From: a virus
Virus record (IMG/VR): IMGVR_UViG_3300027736_000069
Span: 1 to 51,605 of that record
Length of the DNA: 51,605 nucleotides
Reading direction: 5' to 3' (one strand)
Position 1 is the stretch's first letter. The number at the start of each line of letters is the position of its first letter. Positions 9,701 to 17,390 of this stretch are shown in pieces. The notes beneath the pieces were generated by a model. The model was not told the origin of the DNA. It made no database searches and saw only the letters and a program-made list of their open reading frames with translations. The translations under genes and the position numbers were made by a program.

Positions 9701-11556
9701 CCTTCTGATACTGCATCTAAGGCTAGAAGAGGAGAAGTTAATACCTCTGAAGAAGCTGTTCTTAAAGCAAACGAATCTACTGACTCATCCTTAGCTATTC
9801 TACTATTAGGGTGGATAGGTGAGTTGTTAATATCATCTCTTAATCCATTATTTACTTCAACACCTTCAGCTTGTTTTCTTAGGTTAGCGTTTAGTCCTTC
9901 TGGTGTTGGTTCTTTACCAGCTAACACAGCTTTATTTACCGTATCAAAATTGGGATCAACTAGTGCAATATCTTTTCTGTTAAAAAACTCGTTTATATTC
10001 TTTTTAGATTTTTCTATTGCTGATAAACTTGTAGGGTTAAACATCCTACGAAAACCTTCACCAAGACCAGCCATACCTAAATGAAGACCAGCACCAAACA
10101 AACCTCCAACTAAAGCAGAATGTAAAACTTCTTTTGAGTTAAAATTAGTAGCAACCTCTGGATTTAACCCATATACACTGTTAGCAAAAGCTAAGTTATT
10201 GTTTTGTGCTACTGTATTATGGACTGTCATAAAAGCAGCTCCTTGTCCAAAATGCCAAAGTGTTGGTCTAATAATACCCCACGTTTCAGCATACTTAGGT
10301 AAGCCACCAAAACCAACATGCCAAGCTGTACTAACAACTCTAGATAAAACTTCGGTAGCTCCAATACCAACTTCAGCAACGCCTACAGCAGCTCCAGCAG
10401 CTGTACCATAGACAGGAACAGCTGAACCTACCACAGCTTTTGTAATCAAAGACTTAGCAATATCCGCACCTATAATAATAGGTGTGTCTAGATTATTAGC
10501 AAACATTCGCCCAAACGATTTTAACTCCTTAGCGTACCAACGTGGACTAATAAAACTCCTACCAGGATCATATGATTGTAGTTTGTTTTCTATGTTTGTT
10601 TTATTTATAATAGTCTGTAGTTTAAACATAGCAGCATTTTGGTTTTCTATTCCATAGAAACTATCAGCTGTTATATCTAAATCTAATAAACCGTTTCTAA
10701 CGGTGTCGTTTAAAGCTACTGTATCATTAAACCATCTTATATGGTTAAAATTATCATCCTTTTTATTTAATAATTTAACAAGATCGGCTTTATCACCTAG
10801 GTAAACGTTATCAGTATAAGACCTAATAGCTTTAACAGGATCGTACTCAGGAAAGAAATCCCAAACGCCCAAAGAAAACCCTGTGTTTATATTAGCTTTA
10901 GGAGCTGGTTCTATACCCAACACATCTTTAACCATAGAGTAGTTAGATATTAGTTGTTGGGATGCAAATGAAACAAGGTCTCCAGCCCAACTACCTGTTA
11001 GCTTACTATATTTAGGGTATGTGAATGTATCTGTGCCTGTTTGACGAGGTGTATCTAACACATAACGCATGTAAGCTAATTCGTCACGTTGTTTTTGTAT
11101 AACCTTTATAGCTTCAGGTTGTTTTAACTCTTCTTCTGTTGCTGATTTTAACAAATCACCTAAACCCAAAGACTTAACAACATATAAATCTTCTGATATT
11201 TCATTTCTAGGTAATAAAACTTCTCTAAAAGATGGAAGGTTTAACATAGAAGTTATTATTAAACGCTTGGATGGATCAATACCACCAGATACAAGAGATT
11301 CGTTTAGAACTGTGTTGTTTAAAGCAGCTAGTAATGACTCATTTGTAGAAGCTTCATCGCCTTCTATAGGTAATCTAACTCTACTAGACCAATTGTATGG
11401 GTCACTCATACTAGATATAGATGTATCTAATAATAAATTATTGGTTTGGGCTTGCACGGGTTGAAATTCGACGCTTTCTAAATATTTGTTTAAATATAAC
11501 GGCGTTCTTTCATTCTGTTCCTTATCCACAAAACGATCTGTATATAATAAATCCAT
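796..11556 (-). CDS. Giant internal virion (ejection) protein with zincin-type HExxH motif, 3,586 aa
   Basis: The last and largest gene of the late region. It follows two other candidate ejection-protein genes, so it is probably the T7 gp16-like DNA-ejection protein that enters the host envelope. A zinc-metallopeptidase signature HEIGH sits at residues 918-922, with a downstream ELFAEVF segment supplying a plausible third ligand, Glu974. Glycine/alanine-rich hydrophobic stretches lie near residues 365-410 and 485-505. A membrane-like segment (VGLLVGGLVYAATAEIITK) lies near 3340-3365. The middle is largely hydrophilic and Ser/Thr/Lys-rich. No lytic transglycosylase motif was recognised. The ATG at 11556 lies just after the stop of the preceding gene. 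The architecture resembles phage 'polyvalent' proteins carrying peptidase domains; this is inference. Size matches N4 virion RNA polymerase, but the polymerase motifs were not found. Confidence 0.8.
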   Translation of the reverse strand: MDLLYTDRFVDKEQNERTPLYLNKYLESVEFQPVQAQTNNLLLDTSISSMSDPYNWSSRVRLPIEGDEASTNESLLAALNNTVLNESLVSGGIDPSKRLIITSMLNLPSFREVLLPRNEISEDLYVVKSLGLGDLLKSATEEELKQPEAIKVIQKQRDELAYMRYVLDTPRQTGTDTFTYPKYSKLTGSWAGDLVSFASQQLISNYSMVKDVLGIEPAPKANINTGFSLGVWDFFPEYDPVKAIRSYTDNVYLGDKADLVKLLNKKDDNFNHIRWFNDTVALNDTVRNGLLDLDITADSFYGIENQNAAMFKLQTIINKTNIENKLQSYDPGRSFISPRWYAKELKSFGRMFANNLDTPIIIGADIAKSLITKAVVGSAVPVYGTAAGAAVGVAEVGIGATEVLSRVVSTAWHVGFGGLPKYAETWGIIRPTLWHFGQGAAFMTVHNTVAQNNNLAFANSVYGLNPEVATNFNSKEVLHSALVGGLFGAGLHLGMAGLGEGFRRMFNPTSLSAIEKSKKNINEFFNRKDIALVDPNFDTVNKAVLAGKEPTPEGLNANLRKQAEGVEVNNGLRDDINNSPIHPNSRIAKDESVDSFALRTASSEVLTSPLLALDAVSEGGRYNALTPSQKIIAIDKAIILTDNIASIERSKNTSPIQPSITRVEDSPLFLTRPEENTTPILLERPVLSREEIHADIKSQLAGEKIKLETQNRVERISSVSEKARKDAISILDAATGSRNNPEQAKAPLDVSSSTPEKVQTITVAIAKDLQSTPDNVVASAEKRLSLLDDIEKMLSGTGVVATIKRIALGKLKGRALTKAQRAAQISVLESPSSFLTHAEGYVDVVKAHYDQIQTLVDSGLISEADRNFILAATVTLRFDRRMSITPGQRSQINNVTGEITIGNLMKYRNLTRVKIVAHEIGHAYELYATGTSLFRLRRLFKDMPNLRAELIEVAGATKENVNYTTSNTAELFAEVFSNLLVNEVAYSLFLSKLGKNKGVIQAALLEMVGNIAADVMQLYERLSASKAIHESTVYGIVKNVIHELEQSSKPLLRRQQIVDTVLAAVKKVDKEELKYVLFTKNSKEVLADLNSKLKDFIGEITHEEFQLLNRLFKDDIYAIDALINTKLEGDSFYLGRKYAKVTLIEKARTLLDKTVGNYEFSTKPRTFEMKNNNRDALFMERFKENYEVTLKYLTNIEGEFMLALQRNGLETKKYNDLLLPGMTWEEKMIVLVKAVDEDPDAAVRQQPTLDPLLSLTYVEKGIFHKGRKQVFFNAPKEALDDGDESYVFTNYISSEVESKNILEGVKNDFKSLGVSLTNESVSRTLKDLLLNSAERHDSNLSVPVIATLRELEQGHGYITYADLKEAFTLKENSSNESVVTNTYLSYFLNTPNMVNFVSNNTYFSPANLIKILETDTKINTQLNIVYANNPSTIQLTTVNNALKEINSGILYQYSPLKDNLGIASNGNIKKLIKDGVELEGFSVNNPNLKKLSKLFIEDGKNSDVLYILDTGEEFVSADYSLVSEAYAAEVLGSDRILPSYIKGIPETFGGRSDTFGAIRSDDFESSFESSIKDNVFKTPQNKNEVFNILGRMYEISKMTKEDGSQALTKKQFIDLLNKSIGLSKEMQVTLNDLTSLEDIGGLVLQKVSEDAWVVSPEGLTTTINEVNKLSSPKTISTVTRINMGLNKALKEIAGDVIEPITESAALEILKDSSLETKVRESLRSKLSSTVLDSQNFSDAFNDSVGNFYMKLQRIIKDTEGQFINKERFLNRLRKSVFDKLMDDGKKDNKLRSSGINKTNWEDFKKTQNEIIVEANKKRTEQVPLITESFQEAIKSKGDSFKQFSKEYSRSKNTGNLGVVDSKIQAVVDESLIVSSIGGSSLRTDAKSQSVKSLLGDALGLIEFSSFKSEKDLYIKQLIVAGKTYDEISTAGTLRFGSGFSVGNIKKRVRLMLEDTAKAKLPEGMLESYTNGKTPTRNQLAAMATAMEDSSLSFDQTTPAPKTPKTILTSVIKKQKAKVVETNIEDIVNESTSASTIEKTKDVAVPVGNLKNTGEVTQAVVLTTGNVVGDLTPSIPLGVAEKLLGTKEVEAVVTVAVPQKSSRQIVGSLTNDSYYSAGNLDGRTHPVLQNIERVLNSIDKPFKFFDREDLLNQVRILLRQEKEEEAVTLFKEVMKKEEIDGVTIMLLSRKNQAYGVTYVFDKMKWQYGSYVTFESLPKKPATVVPDTAVAPDGVSTIPVARPIVKPKSPQKIEGGSVVPAVSTIDKITLMLTEGNDGLRDNGTDGSTFRVLLKAFNKATGNKEISDIALIITDSFKVMWGDFVMLNAKIMEMNRIRFGSEDVVSMFWVAVDKIKASEEALMVSVKGKTKYKSTSQIYREAATVVTEQSSYSPQQFYPPISEDAVRITLNKEGKPLVKLHRDTSKVLELLSKYENKLEAKPIEVRKAAELSENVNKDSPIDKSTVARDETQLLIDIMDDRAVRSVRQNNWISFFFGGDERANRNWWRALMSNTQNAIQHKQQAGDTFRSLIKVVSFLSHLFDDTRIVTSTLVAPNSAPLRSVLRSVNEIKSSIIHLRRLSDRIEETLNKLGKISYQNNVAWLYIEMFRAGKDVSIGDLKTTLKTTADTAEVKTLVNLLSLLREEQIVRNKQIFGLERKTKWVSPDLTDGDPLTHFPVQIDGNKLREMTPTDREILLKAWEKARVISKTRKNKGSSDMPLDTNTLIVLGILDIENVNTLFTRDRILADAGKTTPLNAASLKNLFITEHSLTTWQKSVASLKAQIRKQFNDGVFTITEGDTVRVYRNPENLFDLSPEDRDIYLSTVRGDNTNMLPKWQSYLKNETLTLREMSELLDYKANSGRYRRDSGKLINGRPDIAPNDDPRVQTTVQNLTPEEVMGDPTIKAYVRNDIRAIYQLWLFNRGVDLKVLETFQSIPGLEMTTKPVNVLIELENIAKDGIKNSQQLSVKQKEFLYTSLKEGMTRLYWLYAEANGTLPSNISAGGMISDNLAKSARSMIALQGIVWGKSSLPEVLIEIVKNSKDGYGLSVPIRTIQVILNLLKVWDRKNPAIKFQVDDLITALEDQQRDHTHAWTNGDNSESNTAFGGVSYGSIWNSKERATGPLSGVTNFLSKGSKFALMIGSLQSNTQFVRSLGKTRFVGGFNKFLTGSKNGKLVSWLTEWSDVANREEMNGLRIESYTEVVAEKKLTRKFKEIARRNGINEFEAIKLVMVGITSTERANALAWGLRKLGALHNRLDFVELSNLTNDLRKMEKPPIDPDLYYDVVSQYRYGIENLIRKRVSSYGFGLNKVENVQSFTETGKLTNALTNWMRAWHDNTVLNAAERGTVGLLVGGLVYAATAEIITKLLLDWSNGRSMEDIIEEFKKDPTSLIVRIASRLPLVGSFQPVLQAMMNATFSTTKGGVSKGIQSVIDSTNFGGIGQSSLSNNLATAAKGVSKMVNGKVLQGVTDVAQSIVPYNRSPLSFPARVFEELADLDDKSAFMEFQNLVQMKSNPYAYSQGARANGVSKPSVSTTPINVEKPFDISKARQIEEERLRNLDKITPQPPKSVFKPKGVSPLLADLLGRTSKK

Positions 11557-11563
11557 ATATTCC

Positions 11564-14500
11564 TTAAGCTTTGAAGTTTGTTAAATAACCTGAATCAACA
11601 ACAGCAATTTGTTTTGTTAACTCTAACATTAATTCTTTAATGGTTAACCCAGTTTCTTTAAATAGCACCTTATCTGATTTATAAAGCACACCCAAAGCCT
11701 TATATATTAAACCATAGTTAGGATTTGAATTACCAAACACACTTGGAAGGGGTAGGTTTGGGTCAAATGATTTAGCTTCTGGGTCTATTTGTCTTAGTTT
11801 ACCCTGAAAATCTTTTTCACCAGCCGTATCCAACCATGTAATAAATGAATCCATTTCTTTTTTTGAAGAGTTAGCATTTAATGGTTTTAACTGAGGGTTC
11901 TTTTTTTTCTGATCTTTAAAATATTCAAGTTTTATTTCAGCTATATAAGCTGGTAATTCTGACCCACTCCCTAACGTTGAATACATATAAGCAAGATCAC
12001 CCTTTTTTTGTTCATCTGTAGATTCAGTACCTACAACAGACATAAAACTATCGTTGGATGCTAACGCATTAACTATTGCATTACCGAATAACTTTCTGTA
12101 TTTTTCTTCTTCTTTAAAATTTGCACTGTTTTTTGTGAAGTCAAATGTTTTTTCTGACTCCCCATTAAACCCTTGAACTGTGTGTGTGAGTTCGTGTGCA
12201 TAAAGTGAATCAAGTTTTTCAGTATCCAACATATTATCATTTCTGTTTATATCATAACCATATTTAGTATTGTTTAAAATTAAATCTGCTTTTGTTATTC
12301 TATCTTCTGGGTTTAAAACAGTACTATCAAAAGAATTTGGATTAACTACAGGTGCTTGTTTTATTACACCCGCAATAAAAGCATCTGGGTTTTGTGTTCC
12401 AAACCCTTCTTGTGGTCTATCTGTTTCAAATACATCTATATATCTTGAAGCAGCAGTATAATCAGGAAGTATGTATGGGATATTAGATATAGTAAAACCA
12501 GCTGGTAGTAACTTTGAAAGAGGAAACTTTTCTTGTCTGTCCATAGCTAAACCAAACATAGTAGCCGTTTCTTCTCTACCATAAACCTTAGTATAAACAT
12601 CACTTAAACTTTGCACACCTAAATAACTAAACTTATAAGGACTTTTTTTATTGTTATCAGCCCACTTCCTTAACTTGTTGTAATAAAAACCTCCAGCTGC
12701 ATCACCAGAATTAAGTTCTGTAATACCCCCTACTTGTTTATCAAAAACAGGGTTAAATATATTTTCAATTAAATTTATATCTGTAAAATTGTAACCACTA
12801 ATTCCATTATTTTTTTCAACATAGTTTACTTTTGGAGAACTCCACTTAAAACCAGCAAAGAAATTTGGATTCCCCTGTGAGATTCGTTCTTGAATATCCA
12901 TAGCTACTGAAACTTGTTCTGGTGTAGCTGAAGAATTAGCTTGAGGATCTCCAGCTAACATTTTTCCTATGATTGTATGACGAAGAAACCGATCATTGTT
13001 ATACTCATTACTAGCATATTTTTTATTGTCTTTAGTTAGATCTAACTCAAAACCACCATAAAGTTGTCTTTGTTTTGGTGTAATCTCAAAACTAAAATCA
13101 TTCTTGGGAATATCTAGGCGGGGTATAGCTGACATATCTTGCCCATTATCATCATACGTCTTTCCACTTGGGTCTTGATTTGTCTTGCTTAACATATACA
13201 AACGAATAGCTTCAGCTTTTGCTTGTATCTTTACTTCCTGTGATGTAGTTTTATAACGTGGGTTTTTAACTAAAGAGCCATCTGCTGAAGCAATCACAGC
13301 TGCTTTATCATTTGATAAAAACCAATTCTCTTCTGTTTTGTTTGGAGGTCTCATATAAAAATCTAAGAACTTTTCTTGCTTATCTTTGTTGTATTTTACA
13401 GCCATTGTTTTTAACACATCTAAAGCTTTAATAACAGTTGTCTTTATTTTTCTTGGTATGTTTGCTTCTTCTGTTTTTTGTAGAACAAGAGTTGGAAGAG
13501 TACTTCCCTCTTTTTCCCATTCTCCTGACATTAACCCAGATAAGACATCTTCACCAAATAAAGTTTTTAAAAAAGCCTTAGATGCTTCTTCTTTAGTTGT
13601 GTTGAGTACTGTATTTAAAGGAGTTCTATCTCTATTTTTTAACTCTTCTTTTGTAGGATTATCGTTTTTCCAGAAAGATAATCCAGTTCTATTTAAGAAT
13701 TCTCCTAAGCTTTCTTCTGTACCAGAAGCATGGACTACATCCCACAGGGTAGTCCAAACTGAGGCAACTGATTTAAGATCATCTGTTAATAAACTCCAAG
13801 TTTTATCGGACGCTATTTGTTCTGGTGTTTTACCAATATTACTAGCTCCGTTTTTAATACCTGATTTTTCTACCATCTTTAAAGTTTCAATTACTTTAGT
13901 AGATAAAAATTCTTCATCTGTTCTTTTGCCATTTATATCTAAAGAGTTTTTTACACCAACGTTATTAAAACCAATCTTTTGGTTGAATGACTCAAAGCCT
14001 GAGACCCCTTCATCCCCACGGGTACTGTTTCTTTCTAAGTCTATAACAACATCTGCTAATTGTTTTCTCTTACTAAGAGGGTTTGTAATTAAAGAACTTG
14101 ATGTGTTTTCTCTATAGAAAGGTTTATCTTGTGTAGAAAAATACTCAATTGTTTGAGATGGATCAACGACAGTAAATTTATTTAGATCAACTGCTTTAGA
14201 GTCACGGGGAAAAGCATAGTATTTATCTGAAGTTTTTTCTTTATAAACAAGCAAATCGTTATCAGTTAACAGCTCGTTAATAACTCTAGTAAACTCAGGT
14301 GAACCTGGCTTCCATAAGATTAAACCAGCCTTAGGTCCTGTGTAAAGCATGTCTGGTTTCTTAGGCTGTGCTTCTGAAGTAGTAACTAAATCTCCATTCT
14401 TAGCAACAGCATCTCTAAACTTTTTAACATCCATAAATTTTTTAGGGCTAGCTTTCCACTCTTCTAGTGCTTGTTTCTCGTTATCTTCTACCTTTCGTAC

Positions 14501-17389
14501 AGTAGTTCCAAACGAAATCTCGTTCACAGATTCCTTATAAGAAGCGAGATCGTAGTTTTCTTCAAAAGCTTTATTATTACTTGCAACTGTTGATATAGAA
14601 TCCATCAAAGCTAAGTATTGTGATAGGTTAGTATATCCATTTTTTTCTCCATGTTTAAAAATAATAGAAAGATTATCCCTAGAAAACAACTCACCTTCTT
14701 TTTGTTTTTTATCAGTTGGTGTTTTTTCAATAGGTCCTAGATTTTCTATAATGTTTCTAAGGGGTAATGCATATCTTACTGTTTCATTAATTGCTGTAGA
14801 GTTAAGTTGTAATGCTCTTATAAAACCAGGTAGGTTAGATATTGCAGTATCGTTTTCTATTGGCTTCCAGTTATTATATAACTCAAAAGATTTAGATGGT
14901 ACTTGATCTAGTAAGTTATCTATATTTATGTTTTTATCTCGCCTAGGAAATGAATCATTTTTTAAAACAGTAGTACTAGAGTGATAGTTTCTTAATGTAT
15001 CTTTAAGCTGTGCTTCTATAAAAACTTGGATACTATCATTTAAACCATCTACACTTGTTCCTGACGATCTAGCTATTGTGTTTCTACCTACAACTAAAGC
15101 AGCTTGTCCTTCTTTGTTAATTGCTTTGTAACCATTTTTAATTGATCTGTTACTTGTACTAACAAACCCACCTTGAATACCTCTTGCTGTAGGTATGTTC
15201 ATTAAGTTACCTTTAGTATTAGAAGGAATTTCTATAAGAACAAGAGGAACTCCTCCATTATTAGATGATATCATATCGTAATCTGTAGTATCATAATCCC
15301 AAGTCCAACCAGTAGCTTCTGGTATATCATTATAAATAGCTATTGCTCTTTCTAATTTAATTCTAGGGGTGTCTTTAAACACTCTTCTAGCAGCTGGAAA
15401 ATAATGTTCTTGGATTTGTGGGTTCATAGCAACTACAAAGCGTAAAATAGATGCATCTGGTATTGGTGTACTAACTTTAACTCCTTGTTTATCTGTAGAA
15501 ACAGAGCCATGAGAATCAATATAAGCCCTAAAAATTTCAAGATCAACTGGCGATCCATTAAAATTATCAGCTAATGTTTTATATTTTTCAAATACAGTGT
15601 TTTCACTATCACCCTCAACAATACCAGATTGGAAGTTACCTCTTAGTGTAGCAATACCAATCAGCTTTGTTGGATCTTTTGTTAATTTTGTTTTAAGGCT
15701 ATCTCTTTCTTCTACAGTACCTTGAGCAAATTTATTTAGCTGTGAAATTATAGGAGAAGAAAGTCGTGAAAGATTATTCATAGAAGGAGAAACATGTATA
15801 ACACCATCAATATTTATAACACCGCTTCTCTCTAGATGAGCTTCTAAAGTTTGAGTTACTAAATCTGTAATAGCTTTGTTTTTATCTTCCTTAGTAAAAC
15901 TATCTTCATTAGTTGGTCTATTAATAACATCAGAAGAAGTCATAGCATTTAATACAACTACCATCAAAGGTTTAAAAGCTGGGTTGTAATTAACAAAAGA
16001 TTGGAGTGTACCATCTTCTACATTTGAATCTTGAAAGTTTGCATCAATATCAAATGTTGTTAGGTTGTTTAATAGATTTCTATTTTTTAAAACCTTAGAC
16101 ATAGTGTTTATAGCTAGTATGTATTCAGGTTTGTTTAGTGCTGGTAATTCTAAAGATATGTTTGTGGGGTCAAATGTACTATATCCTTCTGGTCGATAGG
16201 ATAATTGTGTCTTGCCAATACTATCAACAACCTTTACATTTTGTTCATTATACGGGCTTCTGGTATTCTCTAACACTTTTTGTATACCAGCTTCAGGTAG
16301 ACTGTACTGAGCTGAGAATGCCCATTGAGATAACTTAGCAACCTCAGCTGCGTTTAGACCAGTTGTTGAAGCAAACACCTGAGCTGTTTCTGGTGGCATG
16401 TTTTGTAAAAGTTGAGTTGCATATACTACTTCAGATCTAGATGCTTCGTTATCTAACACACGTTTGAATAGTTTTGTTGTGTTTGGTGTTAATATTTTAC
16501 CATTAGGTGATATAGAATACTTTAAATCAAGTTGAGCTACTGTTCTTATCACAGTATTACTAGCATAATCCATATTAAAATCTTTGTTTATCTTACCTTC
16601 AGGTGTTAATAATTGATTTCCTTTATCATCCACAGAAGCTACATCATCTCCAAGAAGACCCTTAACAGAGAATAAACCAGATAAATAAGGTTTGTTAGGA
16701 ACAGCATTCATCTGTTTCTCTGACATTTCTTTATTAAAAACAACACCCGACATTGGATCAACCATAAGAGAATTGTTGTTTAGTTTTGCAGCTGCTGCAA
16801 CTTGTTTTCTCATTTCATAAGCATTGTTTATTAACTGATAACTTTTATTAGAAATTGTGTTATCAAGTTCTAAACTAGATAACCTAGCTTGCATAGAAAC
16901 CTTTCTCCATAAAGGAGATTCTTTACTAATGTCAGCATCTGTTGTAGTAATTTTATTGTAATAATCTTTACCAACAATACCTTGAGATTTTTCAACTAAA
17001 TCATCTTGAATCTTTCTATATTCTATTGGTAAAGTTTTTTCGTATAGGTTAAACTTAGTAAAATCACCAGTCTCTCTAGCCTCAAGTAAGAGAGACTGAC
17101 CATGTATATTTAAAGTTTCAACTTTTTCTGTATTAGTTTTACCTAATAAATCTAAAGCTGATGCTTGTCCTGTTATGTTATCTTCTAAAACCATACCATA
17201 TATTTGCTGAGCATTCTTAAAAAAGCTTTCACCTAAAGCACCCCAAGCAATACCAGGATCAATACCAACTAACTGATTACCAAAAGTAACTTCTCCTTCT
17301 CGGTATACACCCGTGTTTTCTGGTTCTTCAAAAGTAATTCTACGGGGTTCTTCAAAGACTGTTTGTATACTAGGTTTAATTAAACTCAA
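11564..17389 (-). CDS. Large internal virion (ejection) protein with HExxH zincin motif, about 1,941 aa
   Basis: Second giant protein, between a smaller ejection-like protein and the 3,586-residue one. Near the C-terminus a HELTH zinc-peptidase motif occurs at about residues 1732-1736. About 75-80 residues further on comes an ELPAYIAEIK segment that could provide the glutamate ligand. The rest is hydrophilic with no domain I recognise. The frame has no early ATG. A TTG at 17389, one base after the upstream stop and 8 bases after AGAAAG, is the start I prefer; a TTG at 17428 would add 13 residues. Position suggests a T7 gp15/gp16-type role in DNA ejection, with proteolysis replacing or joining peptidoglycan cleavage. 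That function is inferred; the motif is seen. Confidence 0.75.
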   Translation of the reverse strand: MSLIKPSIQTVFEEPRRITFEEPENTGVYREGEVTFGNQLVGIDPGIAWGALGESFFKNAQQIYGMVLEDNITGQASALDLLGKTNTEKVETLNIHGQSLLLEARETGDFTKFNLYEKTLPIEYRKIQDDLVEKSQGIVGKDYYNKITTTDADISKESPLWRKVSMQARLSSLELDNTISNKSYQLINNAYEMRKQVAAAAKLNNNSLMVDPMSGVVFNKEMSEKQMNAVPNKPYLSGLFSVKGLLGDDVASVDDKGNQLLTPEGKINKDFNMDYASNTVIRTVAQLDLKYSISPNGKILTPNTTKLFKRVLDNEASRSEVVYATQLLQNMPPETAQVFASTTGLNAAEVAKLSQWAFSAQYSLPEAGIQKVLENTRSPYNEQNVKVVDSIGKTQLSYRPEGYSTFDPTNISLELPALNKPEYILAINTMSKVLKNRNLLNNLTTFDIDANFQDSNVEDGTLQSFVNYNPAFKPLMVVVLNAMTSSDVINRPTNEDSFTKEDKNKAITDLVTQTLEAHLERSGVINIDGVIHVSPSMNNLSRLSSPIISQLNKFAQGTVEERDSLKTKLTKDPTKLIGIATLRGNFQSGIVEGDSENTVFEKYKTLADNFNGSPVDLEIFRAYIDSHGSVSTDKQGVKVSTPIPDASILRFVVAMNPQIQEHYFPAARRVFKDTPRIKLERAIAIYNDIPEATGWTWDYDTTDYDMISSNNGGVPLVLIEIPSNTKGNLMNIPTARGIQGGFVSTSNRSIKNGYKAINKEGQAALVVGRNTIARSSGTSVDGLNDSIQVFIEAQLKDTLRNYHSSTTVLKNDSFPRRDKNINIDNLLDQVPSKSFELYNNWKPIENDTAISNLPGFIRALQLNSTAINETVRYALPLRNIIENLGPIEKTPTDKKQKEGELFSRDNLSIIFKHGEKNGYTNLSQYLALMDSISTVASNNKAFEENYDLASYKESVNEISFGTTVRKVEDNEKQALEEWKASPKKFMDVKKFRDAVAKNGDLVTTSEAQPKKPDMLYTGPKAGLILWKPGSPEFTRVINELLTDNDLLVYKEKTSDKYYAFPRDSKAVDLNKFTVVDPSQTIEYFSTQDKPFYRENTSSSLITNPLSKRKQLADVVIDLERNSTRGDEGVSGFESFNQKIGFNNVGVKNSLDINGKRTDEEFLSTKVIETLKMVEKSGIKNGASNIGKTPEQIASDKTWSLLTDDLKSVASVWTTLWDVVHASGTEESLGEFLNRTGLSFWKNDNPTKEELKNRDRTPLNTVLNTTKEEASKAFLKTLFGEDVLSGLMSGEWEKEGSTLPTLVLQKTEEANIPRKIKTTVIKALDVLKTMAVKYNKDKQEKFLDFYMRPPNKTEENWFLSNDKAAVIASADGSLVKNPRYKTTSQEVKIQAKAEAIRLYMLSKTNQDPSGKTYDDNGQDMSAIPRLDIPKNDFSFEITPKQRQLYGGFELDLTKDNKKYASNEYNNDRFLRHTIIGKMLAGDPQANSSATPEQVSVAMDIQERISQGNPNFFAGFKWSSPKVNYVEKNNGISGYNFTDINLIENIFNPVFDKQVGGITELNSGDAAGGFYYNKLRKWADNNKKSPYKFSYLGVQSLSDVYTKVYGREETATMFGLAMDRQEKFPLSKLLPAGFTISNIPYILPDYTAASRYIDVFETDRPQEGFGTQNPDAFIAGVIKQAPVVNPNSFDSTVLNPEDRITKADLILNNTKYGYDINRNDNMLDTEKLDSLYAHELTHTVQGFNGESEKTFDFTKNSANFKEEEKYRKLFGNAIVNALASNDSFMSVVGTESTDEQKKGDLAYMYSTLGSGSELPAYIAEIKLEYFKDQKKKNPQLKPLNANSSKKEMDSFITWLDTAGEKDFQGKLRQIDPEAKSFDPNLPLPSVFGNSNPNYGLIYKALGVLYKSDKVLFKETGLTIKELMLELTKQIAVVDSGYLTNFKA

Positions 17390-17390
17390 T

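Noticed and set aside
796-11556. Resemblance in size to the 3,500-aa virion RNA polymerase of N4-like phages
   Set aside because: Only a loose GR-containing string (NSGRYRR) was found; no convincing catalytic Asp motif, K-x7-YG motif or HDxxG motif was seen, and a normal T7-type polymerase is already encoded.
13386-14117. 243-codon plus-strand frame opposite the 1,941-aa gene
   Set aside because: It is a low-complexity antisense shadow of a long, well-formed coding frame, without a ribosome site.
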